From contig JBEBRW010000007.1 in assembly GCA_040394635.1 (NCBI GenBank), positions 58,940-122,939 of the forward strand: a stretch of 64,000 bases of DNA, written 5' to 3'. Below the pieces are notes generated by a model that was given only the letters and a program-made list of their open reading frames with translations, was not told the origin of the DNA and did no database searches. Below are positions 1 through 9,491 of this stretch, one piece after another. The stretch is from UBA5239 sp040394635 (GTDB lineage Bacteria; Verrucomicrobiota; Lentisphaeria; Victivallales; Victivallaceae). Positions within the stretch are counted from its first letter, which is position 1; every line of letters begins with the position of its first letter. The translations under genes and the position numbers were made by a program.

Positions 1-948
1 GTCCGCGCCATGCATCCGCTGTACGGCGCGGCCGATACCCGCGAGCGCCGCCGCGAACTCGGCGTGGCGGAGGCCGTCGGCTTGCTTTTCGCCGCCGCCG
101 CCGGGATTTTCAAGTTCTACCGGCTGCGTGAAAAAATGATTTTCGCCACCGGCACCCCGCGCCTGAAAATGCTGCGCCAGATGGAAAAATTGGTCCGCGA
201 ACAAATCGATTATTCCACCGGAATGCTGAAGCTCTGCGCCGACGACCCCACACTGGGATTTCACTCGGAAGCCGAGGGCTACAAATTCAACGCGGAATCG
301 CTCCGGGAGCGCATCGGCTCACTTCACAGTCTGTTGGAAAACGACTTCAAGGACGTGGAGCGGCAAATCCGGCGGGGCGAGCCGCTCTTCCCCGAATACA
401 CCGGCGCAACCCCGGACGGCCTGACCCTGAAAAACAACTCATCCGCCGATATCGCCAATCTGGGCTATTACGCGCTGACTTACAAGGAGGCCTACCCGAA
501 CCTTGATTTCGTGCGCCTCGACAACCAGCGGGCCCCCGGAACCAGTTTCCGGGCCACTTACGGGGCACATGCACTGACTCTGTTTCTCGATGCCGAAACC
601 CCCATGCCCAGGGACCGCTTCATCATCTATCTCGAAACCCGGAAACTGGCCTGGCCCGAAATCATCACCGTTTACGCCGACGGCAAAACCCTCTGCAAAC
701 ACGACAAACACGGCATTCGCGCCATCGTCACGAAGTCGGAATCCGGCTGGCACGCAGAGCTGAAAATCCCGCTGTCGATCCTCGGCAGCGAGCAGGGCCC
801 GCCGAAGCCGCTCCGCATCAATATCGAACGGACCTACGAAAAGGACGGGCGCGAAAACACCATCGCCTGGATTCAGCCGAAGCCCCTGCGCTACATCTTC
901 GTCCTGGGCGCCCACAACCCGGATGATTACGGCTGGCTGCTCCCCTGA
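1..948 (+). CDS. C-terminal part of a large protein with a CBM9-like end (5' truncated by window)
   Basis: The frame is open from base 1. The first ATG at 10 has no Shine-Dalgarno sequence, so the gene almost certainly starts outside the window. Residues numbered from that ATG: about 50-120 are charged and helical and hold the string LGFHSEAEGYKF. About 130-312 look like a beta-sandwich of the carbohydrate-binding family 9/DOMON-like kind (TLFLDAETP, WHAELKIPLSIL, LRINIERTY). Such domains usually cap large secreted glycan-active proteins. The catalytic part, if there is one, is not visible. Its TGA at 946-948 directly abuts the stop of the convergent gene at 949. The assignment rests on pattern resemblance only. 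Confidence 0.5.
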   Translation, partial: VRAMHPLYGAADTRERRRELGVAEAVGLLFAAAAGIFKFYRLREKMIFATGTPRLKMLRQMEKLVREQIDYSTGMLKLCADDPTLGFHSEAEGYKFNAESLRERIGSLHSLLENDFKDVERQIRRGEPLFPEYTGATPDGLTLKNNSSADIANLGYYALTYKEAYPNLDFVRLDNQRAPGTSFRATYGAHALTLFLDAETPMPRDRFIIYLETRKLAWPEIITVYADGKTLCKHDKHGIRAIVTKSESGWHAELKIPLSILGSEQGPPKPLRINIERTYEKDGRENTIAWIQPKPLRYIFVLGAHNPDDYGWLLP

Positions 949-2208
949 TCAAACAGGGCAAGCGGGTACTTTTGCTGTTATGCTGCGCAACAACTGGCAG
1001 GAATACAGATAAAATGCCATGCAGCTGACCCGCAGGGAATCGAGTTCGAACTCACGGCCGGGCGGAATATCGGCCGGGCTGTCGACGGTCATGGAGGCAA
1101 ATTTTTTCATGGTGAAGGATTCCAGCGTTTTCGCGGCTTCGTCAAGCGCCGCGGCGTCGTCCAGGCAGGAGGCGGCCACCAGCGCGGAAAAAGCGGCCTG
1201 GGCGCTGCCGGGGTTGCGCCGCCGCCCGCCCCAGGTCAGAAATGACAGATTCAGAGGGTTGGCAAGGGCCTCGATGACTCCGGGTTCGGTCAAACTCACC
1301 GCATCGGAAACCGGGTCATATTTCATGATCGAATAGCTCAAGCCGTCTTCCTCGCAGGACTCGATGAAAATATCCTGCGCCAGCAGATGTTCGAGGCATT
1401 GCCGCCAAAGTCCATGGTGCTCAAGATCATAGCGGCAGAGGTAATCCAGCGCGATGCATTTCAGCATGCAGGCGTTTTCATTTTGCCGGAAATACATGGC
1501 ATTGTCATAGGTCTGCCCCGAACGGAAAAGCGAGCGCAGGGTCACATCCATCCGCTTGCCGAGGTTCTCCTGCTCCAGCAGCCGGATGAATTCGTCATGA
1601 TACTTTTGCTGCCGAGTCAGGTGATACGGGATATAGGCGACCCCCAGGAACATGCCGCCGATATGGTCGCGCAAATGCGAGGAGCGCCCCAGTGAAAAAT
1701 AATCCGGGCTGTAATCGATATGGCGCCAGTAATCGCTCATGGCGCAGATCATCCGGGTGCAACGTTTTTTCTGTTCGGCATTGGCGATCCGGTGAAACCG
1801 GGCCAGGCCGTCCATCACCATCAAATACTGGTCGCGGCTGAAGTGTTCGCTGTACTTGCCGCCGTAGGGTTTCGGGAAAAAGCCCTCGCATTTTTTCATG
1901 CCCAGCCGGTAAATATAACAGATGCCTTCAAACGCATTCTGAGCGTTGCGAAAGGCCCCGGGCGCACCGTCCAGTTCGGAGCGCAGCGATTCCGCCGCCA
2001 GGAAGGCCCCGGTTGCCATCCCGGCGTCCTCATAGGTCCAGAAGTCCACGCTGTCGCAGTCGATCAGGCTCAACGCAGGCAGTTTATCGCGCGAATCGAG
2101 CGGACGGCAGGGATCGGCCTTGACGGCGAAGCGAATGATTTTATTTTTGTCGGCTGCGATATTGCTGACGATACCGGTAATCTGTTCCATCTGACTTTTC
2201 AAGCCCAT
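949..2208 (-). CDS. Unknown cytosolic protein, possibly an (alpha/alpha) barrel carbohydrate enzyme
   Basis: This is a 419-residue protein of unrecognised family. There is no signal peptide or membrane segment, so it is probably cytosolic. It is mainly helical with repeated aromatic and acidic stretches (SVDFWTYEDAGMATGAFL, YDNAMYFRQNENACML, LTWGGRRRNPG), which resembles the helical toroids of six-hairpin glycosidases or epimerases. That resemblance is inference only. It is the last gene of a leftward operon, 3 bp after the pseudopilin gene, and its GGGAG ribosome site lies in the end of that gene. The context of two DUF4091 glycosidases suggests a role in handling the released sugar. Confidence 0.7.
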   Translation of the reverse strand: MGLKSQMEQITGIVSNIAADKNKIIRFAVKADPCRPLDSRDKLPALSLIDCDSVDFWTYEDAGMATGAFLAAESLRSELDGAPGAFRNAQNAFEGICYIYRLGMKKCEGFFPKPYGGKYSEHFSRDQYLMVMDGLARFHRIANAEQKKRCTRMICAMSDYWRHIDYSPDYFSLGRSSHLRDHIGGMFLGVAYIPYHLTRQQKYHDEFIRLLEQENLGKRMDVTLRSLFRSGQTYDNAMYFRQNENACMLKCIALDYLCRYDLEHHGLWRQCLEHLLAQDIFIESCEEDGLSYSIMKYDPVSDAVSLTEPGVIEALANPLNLSFLTWGGRRRNPGSAQAAFSALVAASCLDDAAALDEAAKTLESFTMKKFASMTVDSPADIPPGREFELDSLRVSCMAFYLYSCQLLRSITAKVPACPV

Positions 2209-2211
2209 TTT

Positions 2212-2979
2212 TTACTCCCACATATTGGCGTCCCAGGCATTTGCCGGGGTTGTGTCGTGATATGCAAACGGCGCATAATAGCCACCCTTGCGGGCGTCTT
2301 TCAACAGAAATCCCGCAGCGTGCCCGTCCATGTACAACGTGTTGCATTTATTCCGGAAAGCAGGGTCGAAGGAGCCGCCGCCGTGAACCGCGCCGATGGT
2401 CAGATACGTCGAGGCGGTATACAGGCCGCTGGCGTTGTAAAACTGAATATCCTGTTTCCGGTAAAAATACGGTCCCCACTTGAATCCGGCGCTGGTATCG
2501 GCGAACGGCCTGGAATCGGCCAGCAAGGCGGTTTCGGTCGGTTTCTTCAGGCGGCTGATCCGGAACATACCGGCGGCGGGAATGGAAATCATATCGGCGT
2601 TGAACGCATAATTGCTGCTGTAAGCGGCGGCAGTGGCGTTCAGTGCATTCATGGTGGTGCCATAGCCTTGATTTTTCATCATCGGGCAATACAGATACGG
2701 CATGGGCTGAAACTCCCCGGCTTTGACCACCAGCCCGGAGAGCATGATGCCGATCAACTGGTCCCAGGTCCGGGTAAGGTTGCTCGCCTGCATCAGGTAG
2801 TCGTTGTTCTCACCCGCATACATCATGAAGCCGGAACCCGACTGCTTCAAATTGTTGATGCACTGGGTTTCCATGGCCCGCTCCCGCGCTTTGCCCAGCG
2901 CCGGCAGCAGCATGGCAGCGAGAATCGCGATGATGGCGATCACAACCAGGAGTTCAATGAGGGTGAAATGACGTTTCAT
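2212..2979 (-). CDS. Orphan prepilin-like protein (type II pseudopilin N-terminus, H-x9-DG-like tail)
   Basis: The protein has a short basic leader (MKRH) followed by FTLIELLVVIAI and an Ala/Leu-rich helix, the N-terminal methylation motif of type IV pilins and T2SS pseudopilins. The C-terminus has a TLYMDGHAAG motif like the H-x9-DG domain of PVC prepilin-like proteins, but the usual His is Phe. An ATG at 2991 is also in frame. The ATG at 2979 is preferred because GGAG lies 6 nt upstream, giving 255 residues. Residue -1 of the predicted cleavage site is His, not Gly. The gene lies 15 bp downstream of a DUF4091 enzyme (3 bp if the upstream ATG were used) and 3 bp upstream of an unknown protein. 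Its role is unknown; it may be a minor component or cargo of a T2SS-like pseudopilus. Confidence 0.85.
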   Translation of the reverse strand: MKRHFTLIELLVVIAIIAILAAMLLPALGKARERAMETQCINNLKQSGSGFMMYAGENNDYLMQASNLTRTWDQLIGIMLSGLVVKAGEFQPMPYLYCPMMKNQGYGTTMNALNATAAAYSSNYAFNADMISIPAAGMFRISRLKKPTETALLADSRPFADTSAGFKWGPYFYRKQDIQFYNASGLYTASTYLTIGAVHGGGSFDPAFRNKCNTLYMDGHAAGFLLKDARKGGYYAPFAYHDTTPANAWDANMWE

Positions 2980-2994
2980 TTGCTTCTCCATGTT

Positions 2995-5511
2995 TTATAA
3001 TTTATCTTGAAGCTTTTCGATTTCATCGCCGATTCTAAGCCGCAGTTTCGCCCAGTGCAAATCATTGACGTTCCAGTTTTGCGGCGTGGGGAATTGACGG
3101 TTGTATTCCTCCAGCAGTTTCCGGGCGTTGCTGACGTCGATTTTCCGGCTTTCCGCTTTCTTGATTGTGCTGTCCAGGATCACCGCATACTCATAGTCCT
3201 CGATACCGTCCCGGTACAGCGTCAGGCGCAGCGAAGGGGTGATCGTCATATCGCGCTCCGCCGAGGCATTACCGGTGCGGCAGGGCGGATAGAAAAACGC
3301 CACCGCGCCGTTTCCCCAGGAGGAAAGCGGATTTTCCCACGGGTTGAACTGCTTATGAGGATCATTCGGACGGCTCCACCAGATGTTGGTGCCCCAGATG
3401 AATAACCCCCGCGAACCATCCGCCCAGTTCCGCGCCGCCATGAAGCGGTTGTTGATGCCAGGGGTGTCGATCCACAGCGTGCAGCTGCGCGTCAGGTAGG
3501 TCCAGAACTCCACATTGCCGAGCAATTCCCTGCCGCGCCGCGAAACCGTGGAATAGTTTTCATTGTCCAGCACGGCCAGGATATCGGTCAGCCCCTGAAT
3601 TTTCTCATAGCTGTAGCCGTGATAAGAGGCGCACAGAAACGGGATCTTGGCGGCATGCGGTTTGGACCGGTAGGCGTCGCGCAATATTTTCAGGTAACCG
3701 TATTCGCTGATCATGGGCTCATCGACCAGGGCAATGCCTCCCTTCAGCAATCCTTTTGAGTCCAGGAAAGCGGCAAGTTCGTCCATGAACGCAGCTTCCT
3801 TTTCCGCCGTCTCCTCCGTGTGTTTCTGGCGTCCGCTGTAGTGGCGCAGAATATAATAATTGAGCTTCAAATCATTGAGGGCCCACGGCAGCTCCGTTTC
3901 ATAAATCTTGAAGAAACTGGCCGCCACCGTGTTATTCGGGCGGACATCCGGCAGGTAAACCCCGGCCGAAGTCGGCGCTTTGGCATTGAGGCGGTACCTG
4001 GCCATTTCGGCGGTATAGGCGCGGCTCAACTGATACTTATCCTCCCGGCTTTCCGCTTTGTGAAACGGAAAAAGGAACTGGTTGGCGTACAGGTCAAATG
4101 CCAGCATCGTATGAAATGAGCTTTTTTCCGGTAACGCAAAATTCCAGACATTCAATTTGAGCGGTATTTCCGCAACTCCTCCGGTCGTGGTAATTTTGAC
4201 TTTGCCTGAATAAGATTTGACTTTGGCATTCGCCGGGACCGCGACTTCGAACCAGAGCAGGAAATTCTCGCCTGCTTTGGCGGCGGCGGGGGCAAACACC
4301 GGCATGGGGTCCGGAAGCTTGCCGGTGTAAGTCGAGCGGCCCGGGTCGATCCGGCGCCCCATCGCATAGCTCGAGGGAGTGTCAATCGTGACATACTGCG
4401 GATTAAACAGCCGGATATGCTCCGCCGCAAGGCCATCCACGGAAACCTCGAATCCGGTGACTTCAACATCTTTGGCCGGGGAGAAAACCAACTGCACGGT
4501 TTCCTGCTCGTTGCGGGCGGCATAAATGGTTATTTCGCGGCTTTTCCGCACCGGGGCTTTCATGTCCGGGTGGATTTTGGCGGTAGTCGGAGCGCTCCAG
4601 AAGGTGCCCGCACCATTTGCCGCCAGGACCGAATGGGATGAGTTAAGTTCGGCGCGGCCCTCGAACTCGACCGGAATCTTTTTCTCCGGCAGCGGCCCGG
4701 CGGTCAATGCGGGCGGGTTCTGCGACGGTCCTTCGAGGGGAACATAATACAGATGCGCGGTGAATTTACCGGCCCGCGCAAACTCAGCGGTAAATGCAAC
4801 CTCGCATTCTTTCAATGAAGCCATCGCCACATCGGTATCGAAATTCAATATCTGGATGGCCAGGCGATCGGACGTCCAGTTCGACTTGTCTCCGGTATAA
4901 AAATAATAGCCGCTTTCGGTCCAGTTATCCACGGAGAGATACGGGTCGTGATAACTGCCCGGAACCGGATTCATGGCGACATCGTTTTTCTGCTGGATCA
5001 TCGGAGCGGGCGCGCTGATGCCTCGGACCTTGTAACTGAAGTAGTACCATTTGTTGTTTCCGGTCGGGATGATCTGCGAAAGCGAATGGCGGCTCGCGCC
5101 CCTCGATTCAACCACATTGCCGGACTCCGAGGCCACGATTTTGAAGTTAGCCGCGGCGGCGTTCGAACTGTAGCCCCAGTCCTCCGGCGTCTGCGGATTT
5201 TTCAACCGCGCGAAATCGCCGTTTTTGACCAGCTCGCGGCCATGCTTGATCTGATACCGGGCCTCGGTCAGCTTGCCGTCGACAGCCAGCCGCAGGTTCG
5301 GGTAGGCGAACGTATTCACGTCGTACTTGAAAATCTCGTTTTCATTGATCCGCTCGATAATGCCGGCGGCATCGATCTGCAGTTCATAAGTACCCGGCGC
5401 GGGGATCTCAAAACGGACCGGAATCCGATACTGATAAAAGTCATCGGCCCAATCCCCGGCAGCGGTGGAAATAACCGCCCAGCAGAACACGTTCAACCAT
5501 AGTTTGCGCAT
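2995..5511 (-). CDS. Secreted DUF4091 / GH123-like glycoside hydrolase
   Basis: An 838-residue exported enzyme. The signal peptide is roughly residues 1-18 (MRKLWLNVFCWAVISTAAG). Beta-rich modules follow to about residue 440. A TIM-barrel-like region then holds LVDEP near residue 596, matching the adjacent Asp-Glu pair used by GH123 beta-N-acetylgalactosaminidases. The DUF4091 signature SLRLTLYRDGIEDYEYAVIL lies near the C-terminus. The ATG overlaps the stop codon of the upstream paralogue by one base (TAATG), with GGAG 10 nt upstream, so translation is probably coupled. The substrate cannot be read from sequence; host or algal amino-sugar glycans are plausible. Confidence 0.85.
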   Translation of the reverse strand: MRKLWLNVFCWAVISTAAGDWADDFYQYRIPVRFEIPAPGTYELQIDAAGIIERINENEIFKYDVNTFAYPNLRLAVDGKLTEARYQIKHGRELVKNGDFARLKNPQTPEDWGYSSNAAAANFKIVASESGNVVESRGASRHSLSQIIPTGNNKWYYFSYKVRGISAPAPMIQQKNDVAMNPVPGSYHDPYLSVDNWTESGYYFYTGDKSNWTSDRLAIQILNFDTDVAMASLKECEVAFTAEFARAGKFTAHLYYVPLEGPSQNPPALTAGPLPEKKIPVEFEGRAELNSSHSVLAANGAGTFWSAPTTAKIHPDMKAPVRKSREITIYAARNEQETVQLVFSPAKDVEVTGFEVSVDGLAAEHIRLFNPQYVTIDTPSSYAMGRRIDPGRSTYTGKLPDPMPVFAPAAAKAGENFLLWFEVAVPANAKVKSYSGKVKITTTGGVAEIPLKLNVWNFALPEKSSFHTMLAFDLYANQFLFPFHKAESREDKYQLSRAYTAEMARYRLNAKAPTSAGVYLPDVRPNNTVAASFFKIYETELPWALNDLKLNYYILRHYSGRQKHTEETAEKEAAFMDELAAFLDSKGLLKGGIALVDEPMISEYGYLKILRDAYRSKPHAAKIPFLCASYHGYSYEKIQGLTDILAVLDNENYSTVSRRGRELLGNVEFWTYLTRSCTLWIDTPGINNRFMAARNWADGSRGLFIWGTNIWWSRPNDPHKQFNPWENPLSSWGNGAVAFFYPPCRTGNASAERDMTITPSLRLTLYRDGIEDYEYAVILDSTIKKAESRKIDVSNARKLLEEYNRQFPTPQNWNVNDLHWAKLRLRIGDEIEKLQDKL

Positions 5512-8210
5512 TATTTGATTCTCCGTTTCAAGTTTTCGATTTCGCGGGCAATGCCGGTCCTGACGGTATCCAGATAAACGTCGTTCTGGCTCCAGATAAC
5601 CGCATTGTTGAAGAATGCGGACAGCCCGGCCAGCAGCCGCTCCGCACCGGCGGTATCGATATTCTGCGATTTGGCCTCGCGGATAAGCCGTTCCAGCATG
5701 ACCCCATACTCGAAATCATCCACAGCCTCGCGAAGCAATTCCAGCCGCAGCGAAGGGGTCACCGTGAAATCCGGTTTATCGGCCGCGCCGTAGCGCGAGG
5801 GCGGATAAAAATAACAGATTGCGCCATTATCCAGGGCATAGGGTTCGCTCCAGGGATTCTGCGAGCCCTCCGGGCGGTTCGGATTGTAAAGCGCGATTTC
5901 CCAGTCCAGTATGCCGGAGCCGCCGCGCCGGAAAACATCGAAGCCGACCAGCCGGTTGTTGATCCCCGGCGCATCGATATTCAGGCGCGAAGTATATACG
6001 AGGTACGGCAGCAGTTTTTCACGGCTCGGCGGATTGCCGTAGTCGGTGAAATAATAAGGCTCGGTACGGTCATAAGTTTCATCCATTTGCGGGACGTAGG
6101 TATCGATCAGGTCACGGAAAATGTATTGCCCCTGCGCATCTTTTTTGTAATAGTACTGCATGCCCTGGATACACCCCATGACTTTGATCTGCTTCAGCAG
6201 CGGATCATTTTTCAGGAGCCTCAGGAAATGGGTCAGCAGCTGGTCGTTTTCGCTCTCGTCGATCAGGATGGTCGCATACTGCAGGAAACCGTGTTTCTGC
6301 AGGTTTTCGGCAATGGGACGGAGGTAATCCAGCAGCAAGCGGTCGAACTGCTGCTGCGTGATGGATTCGGCGAGCTTGGCGTAGGAGCTTTTCGGGTCGA
6401 TATTATAACCGACCAGCTTCATTTCCCGGAACGTCTGGTTGCCCATGCTCATAAACGGCGACGACAGGTTGAAGCCCTCCAGTTCGCGCCCCGGCAGCTG
6501 GGGGAAAATATTGGCCGCGATAGCGTTGGTGTGATAGATGCAGAACTGGTTCACTTTCAGCTTGTTGACGAAATGATCCAGCGTTTGATTGAATTCGGTG
6601 AAATCCCAGTCGTACAGCCGGAAAAAATTATTTTCTCCGTCCACATTCAGCCCCTGCGGCGGCGGCTCCCATTTGAATTTGATTTCCGAATAAAGGGCGA
6701 CATTTTTCGGAGCGACTTTGTTGGCCGCCATTTCCTCGTAATACGCCCGGGCGAGCCGCTTCAAATCCTCCTTGCCGCTGATGCCGTGGTAATACGCCAG
6801 CGGCCTGGGTCCTTTGGCGAAAAACTGCAGTCCGAGATTCGTCACAAACGACGGCCGCTCCGGCAGTTCGAAACCGTAAACCTCCACGCTCAACGGGACG
6901 TCGATATCCCCCGCGCGGTCCGTCGTCAATTTAATCCGTCCCTTATAAATTCCGGGCTGCGTGCCCCGGGGTATCTGCACCGTAACCCAGAGGGGGAAAT
7001 TGCCTTTGCCCTTCTGCACTTCGCCGGTGGTCTGCTGCGTCAGCGGATCTCCGATCAGGCCACGGAATTCCCATGGGGTCATGCGGCTGCTGCGCCGGAC
7101 CGGAACGTATTCGATCCGGCGGATTTTCACCATACCCGCCGGAATGGCGGACTTGTCGCCGCGCAAATCTTCCGCCTCGATTTTGCGGATGGCAAATGTT
7201 CTTTTCGGATGAATCGTCAGCTGGAACGATTCTTTTTCATTGGCGGCGGCGGCGATTTTTACCTCTTTCAGGGAAATACCCGGCGAGGCGGTTTCCGGCG
7301 TCAGTTTCGCGGTGGGCGGAAATGTTCCGAGCGTATAGAATTCGTGATCGGCCAGCGTTCCCGAATTCCCGCCCGCCAGTGTTTCGGCGGGCCCCGCGGT
7401 GCAGGATAATTCCTGTGACGGCAGGGCGGAAATTTTTCGCTCCGGAACCGTCAGGTAAATCGCATTATTGGTCGGCTGGAAATACAGGTAAAGTTCCTTT
7501 TCTCCGGGGGCGTCAAACTCCACAGTCAGAACCGGTTGAGCCCGGCGCAGCGACAATGCCGACAACTGCCCCGTGAAGCGCCCGCTGTAATAAAAACGAA
7601 TGTCTCCGGGGTCCGGGCTCAGCAGCGTTTCGTATTCCGTCTTCGCCTGTTTCAACAGCCGCGGGATGTAGGATATTTTGCAATTATGCGTCCGCATCCG
7701 GCTGCCATCCGGAAAAATCGGCTCGTAAATGAACAGCGGTGAACTGCCGCCACCCTCATTCGTGAACCGGCAGTAATACATGGCTCCCGGGGCATCCACT
7801 TTGACCGGCAGGAATTTGCTGTTCCGGGCCGGGTCGAGCTTTCCCTGCTCCTCGTTGGCGTTCTCGCCGCCGCCCACGGCCGGCAGCGGGAAATCCCGCG
7901 GAATCAGCTCTTCCCCGGTTACGGCCAGGTGCCAGCCGCCGTTTTTCAGCAGCGTTTCCCGGTCGCCTTTCCGCTCCGTAATGATCACATTGTTGTAAGG
8001 GAAAAATTCATCGCGGTACCGGAATTCGCCGCCCGCGTTCACCGCCGCGAAAATATCTTTTTCCGACAGTTTGATACGGGCCGCGCCGGGCTGTTTCACC
8101 TGAATTTTCAGGGGAATCCGGTATTGATAATACGAGTCGAACCAGGCTCCGGCATGAGCGGTCAATGTACCGGCGGCTAACGCTGAGAAGATCAGGACTG
8201 AATATTTCAT
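5511..8210 (-). CDS. Secreted DUF4091 / GH123-like glycoside hydrolase, first gene of operon
   Basis: An 899-residue paralogue of the next gene. The signal peptide is about residues 1-20 (ending TAHAGA), and the mature N-terminus shares the WFDSYYQYRIPLK motif with its neighbour. The Asp-Glu pair lies in TILIDESEND near residue 650. The DUF4091 hallmark SLRLELLREAVDDFEYGVML is near the end. GAGGAA sits 4 nt before the ATG. It heads a four-gene leftward operon (this gene, paralogue, pseudopilin, unknown protein) and is divergent from a GntR-LacI hybrid regulator that probably controls it. The tandem pair may act on different linkages of one glycan; this is inference. Confidence 0.85.
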   Translation of the reverse strand: MKYSVLIFSALAAGTLTAHAGAWFDSYYQYRIPLKIQVKQPGAARIKLSEKDIFAAVNAGGEFRYRDEFFPYNNVIITERKGDRETLLKNGGWHLAVTGEELIPRDFPLPAVGGGENANEEQGKLDPARNSKFLPVKVDAPGAMYYCRFTNEGGGSSPLFIYEPIFPDGSRMRTHNCKISYIPRLLKQAKTEYETLLSPDPGDIRFYYSGRFTGQLSALSLRRAQPVLTVEFDAPGEKELYLYFQPTNNAIYLTVPERKISALPSQELSCTAGPAETLAGGNSGTLADHEFYTLGTFPPTAKLTPETASPGISLKEVKIAAAANEKESFQLTIHPKRTFAIRKIEAEDLRGDKSAIPAGMVKIRRIEYVPVRRSSRMTPWEFRGLIGDPLTQQTTGEVQKGKGNFPLWVTVQIPRGTQPGIYKGRIKLTTDRAGDIDVPLSVEVYGFELPERPSFVTNLGLQFFAKGPRPLAYYHGISGKEDLKRLARAYYEEMAANKVAPKNVALYSEIKFKWEPPPQGLNVDGENNFFRLYDWDFTEFNQTLDHFVNKLKVNQFCIYHTNAIAANIFPQLPGRELEGFNLSSPFMSMGNQTFREMKLVGYNIDPKSSYAKLAESITQQQFDRLLLDYLRPIAENLQKHGFLQYATILIDESENDQLLTHFLRLLKNDPLLKQIKVMGCIQGMQYYYKKDAQGQYIFRDLIDTYVPQMDETYDRTEPYYFTDYGNPPSREKLLPYLVYTSRLNIDAPGINNRLVGFDVFRRGGSGILDWEIALYNPNRPEGSQNPWSEPYALDNGAICYFYPPSRYGAADKPDFTVTPSLRLELLREAVDDFEYGVMLERLIREAKSQNIDTAGAERLLAGLSAFFNNAVIWSQNDVYLDTVRTGIAREIENLKRRIK

Positions 8211-8258
8211 TGATTCCTCATGGATTTACAAATGCATATATTTTTTCTCTTTTCTATA

Positions 8259-8287
8259 AGCATACAGTTAATGACGGAAAAAAGCAA
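8259..8287 (-). promoter_or_regulatory. Candidate sigma-70 promoter of the DUF4091 operon
   Basis: Reading leftward: TTGCTT, a 17-nt spacer, then TATGCT, about 50 nt upstream of the first ATG of the operon. It lies in the AT-rich gap shared with the divergent regulator. Moderate match only. Confidence 0.4.
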
Positions 8288-8327
8288 TACCCTGTTTCAA
8301 CAAAATTGATTTTTTTATTTATTTCGA

Positions 8328-8355
8328 TTGATTTCTGGCGGCAATGGAATATAAG
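8328..8355 (+). promoter_or_regulatory. Candidate promoter of the GntR-LacI hybrid regulator
   Basis: TTGATT, a 16-nt spacer, then TATAAG, ending 23 nt before the ATG at 8379. It faces away from the DUF4091 promoter, so a regulator bound between them could control both. Confidence 0.45.
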
Positions 8356-8378
8356 TAAAGAAAACTCCGGGAACTCAA

Positions 8379-9491
8379 ATGAAAATCGATTTACAGGTTT
8401 TGTGGAAAGCGAAAAATTCTCCGCCCATGTATCGGCAATTCAAGGAATTGATCCGGGGAGCGATTCAGGCCGGCGTGTACCGCCCCGGCGAGAAACTGGA
8501 GAGCGAACGCGAATTCATGGAAAAAGGCGGGGTGAGTTATCCCACCATCGCCCGGGCGTTGCGCGAACTGGCCGAAGAAAAATGGATCGTCCGCAAAATC
8601 GGCTCCGGCTCCTATGTGTTGTCGGCCGAGGAGCGCATTCATCATTCTTACCGGCGGGTCGGGGTATTTTACTACAATACCAACACGCCGCTTTTCAAGC
8701 GCCTCTACAGGGGCCTGAGCGAAGAGTGCAAAGATTACAACATGGAACTCTCCTGTATCGCCACCGGCATGACCATTGACGAAGGCGAAAAAATGTTCAG
8801 CCGGGAAATCGCCGGGGGGAACTATGACGCCGTGATCGGATTTCCCTTCGGCAGCATCGAGCTGAACATGCGGCTGGCGAGGCTGGTTGACGAAGGGGTT
8901 TCGGTGATCATGATCGGTTCGTACTTCATGCCGGTGAATTGCGATTCCATCTGCTGCAATTACGAATCGGGCGCGTCGCAGGCGGCACATTATTTGCTGG
9001 AGCACGGTCATACGAAATTGATCTTCGTAAACCTCGAGCCGCGCTTCCCTTTCAGCAATATCCAGATTTCGGTCCGGAACAGCATGAAAAAAGCCTGCGC
9101 GGAATACGGGCGGAAAAGCTCGTTTGAAGAATTGTGTTATGAGCCGAATGATGATTACCGGCAGTCGCTGCTGCCCGCGCTGGCCAGGCTTTGCACGCAT
9201 GGAAAAACCGGTATCATCTGCGACAGCGACCTGATCGCCCGGCTCATCACCGAATACATGCTCGAGCAGCAGATCGATGTACCCGGACAAGTAGCAATCA
9301 TCGGCTCCGGCAACCTCGAAAAATACTGCATGGACGGCCCCCTGAAGCTCAGTACGATCGACTGGCCGATGGAGCAGATCGGCCGGACCGCGATCAAAAA
9401 GCTCATCGACCAGAAATACCGCGCCGGCAAACAGACGATACAGACCGTGCACGACACCTCGCTGGTCCTGCGCGACACCACCCCGGCATAA
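8379..9491 (+). CDS. GntR-type winged helix fused to LacI-type sugar-binding domain (AraR-like regulator)
   Basis: A 370-residue transcription regulator. Residues about 14-80 are a GntR winged helix (YRQFKELIRGAIQAGVYRPG, then SEREFMEKGGVSYPTIARAL). From about residue 90 the protein is a periplasmic-binding-protein-like sensor of the LacI/GalR type (VGVFYYNTNTPLFKRLYRG, HYLLEHGHTKLIFV, IIGSGNLEKYCMDGPLKLST). This domain order is known from AraR. Its position, divergent from the DUF4091 operon, suggests that it represses that operon until a sugar is bound. The ribosome site is weak (GGGAA). A strong hairpin follows the stop codon directly. Confidence 0.85.
   Translation: MKIDLQVLWKAKNSPPMYRQFKELIRGAIQAGVYRPGEKLESEREFMEKGGVSYPTIARALRELAEEKWIVRKIGSGSYVLSAEERIHHSYRRVGVFYYNTNTPLFKRLYRGLSEECKDYNMELSCIATGMTIDEGEKMFSREIAGGNYDAVIGFPFGSIELNMRLARLVDEGVSVIMIGSYFMPVNCDSICCNYESGASQAAHYLLEHGHTKLIFVNLEPRFPFSNIQISVRNSMKKACAEYGRKSSFEELCYEPNDDYRQSLLPALARLCTHGKTGIICDSDLIARLITEYMLEQQIDVPGQVAIIGSGNLEKYCMDGPLKLSTIDWPMEQIGRTAIKKLIDQKYRAGKQTIQTVHDTSLVLRDTTPA

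Noticed and set aside
1720..3000. 426-codon plus-strand frame
   Set aside because: Crosses two real minus-strand genes (unknown protein and pseudopilin) and lacks any motif or ribosome site.
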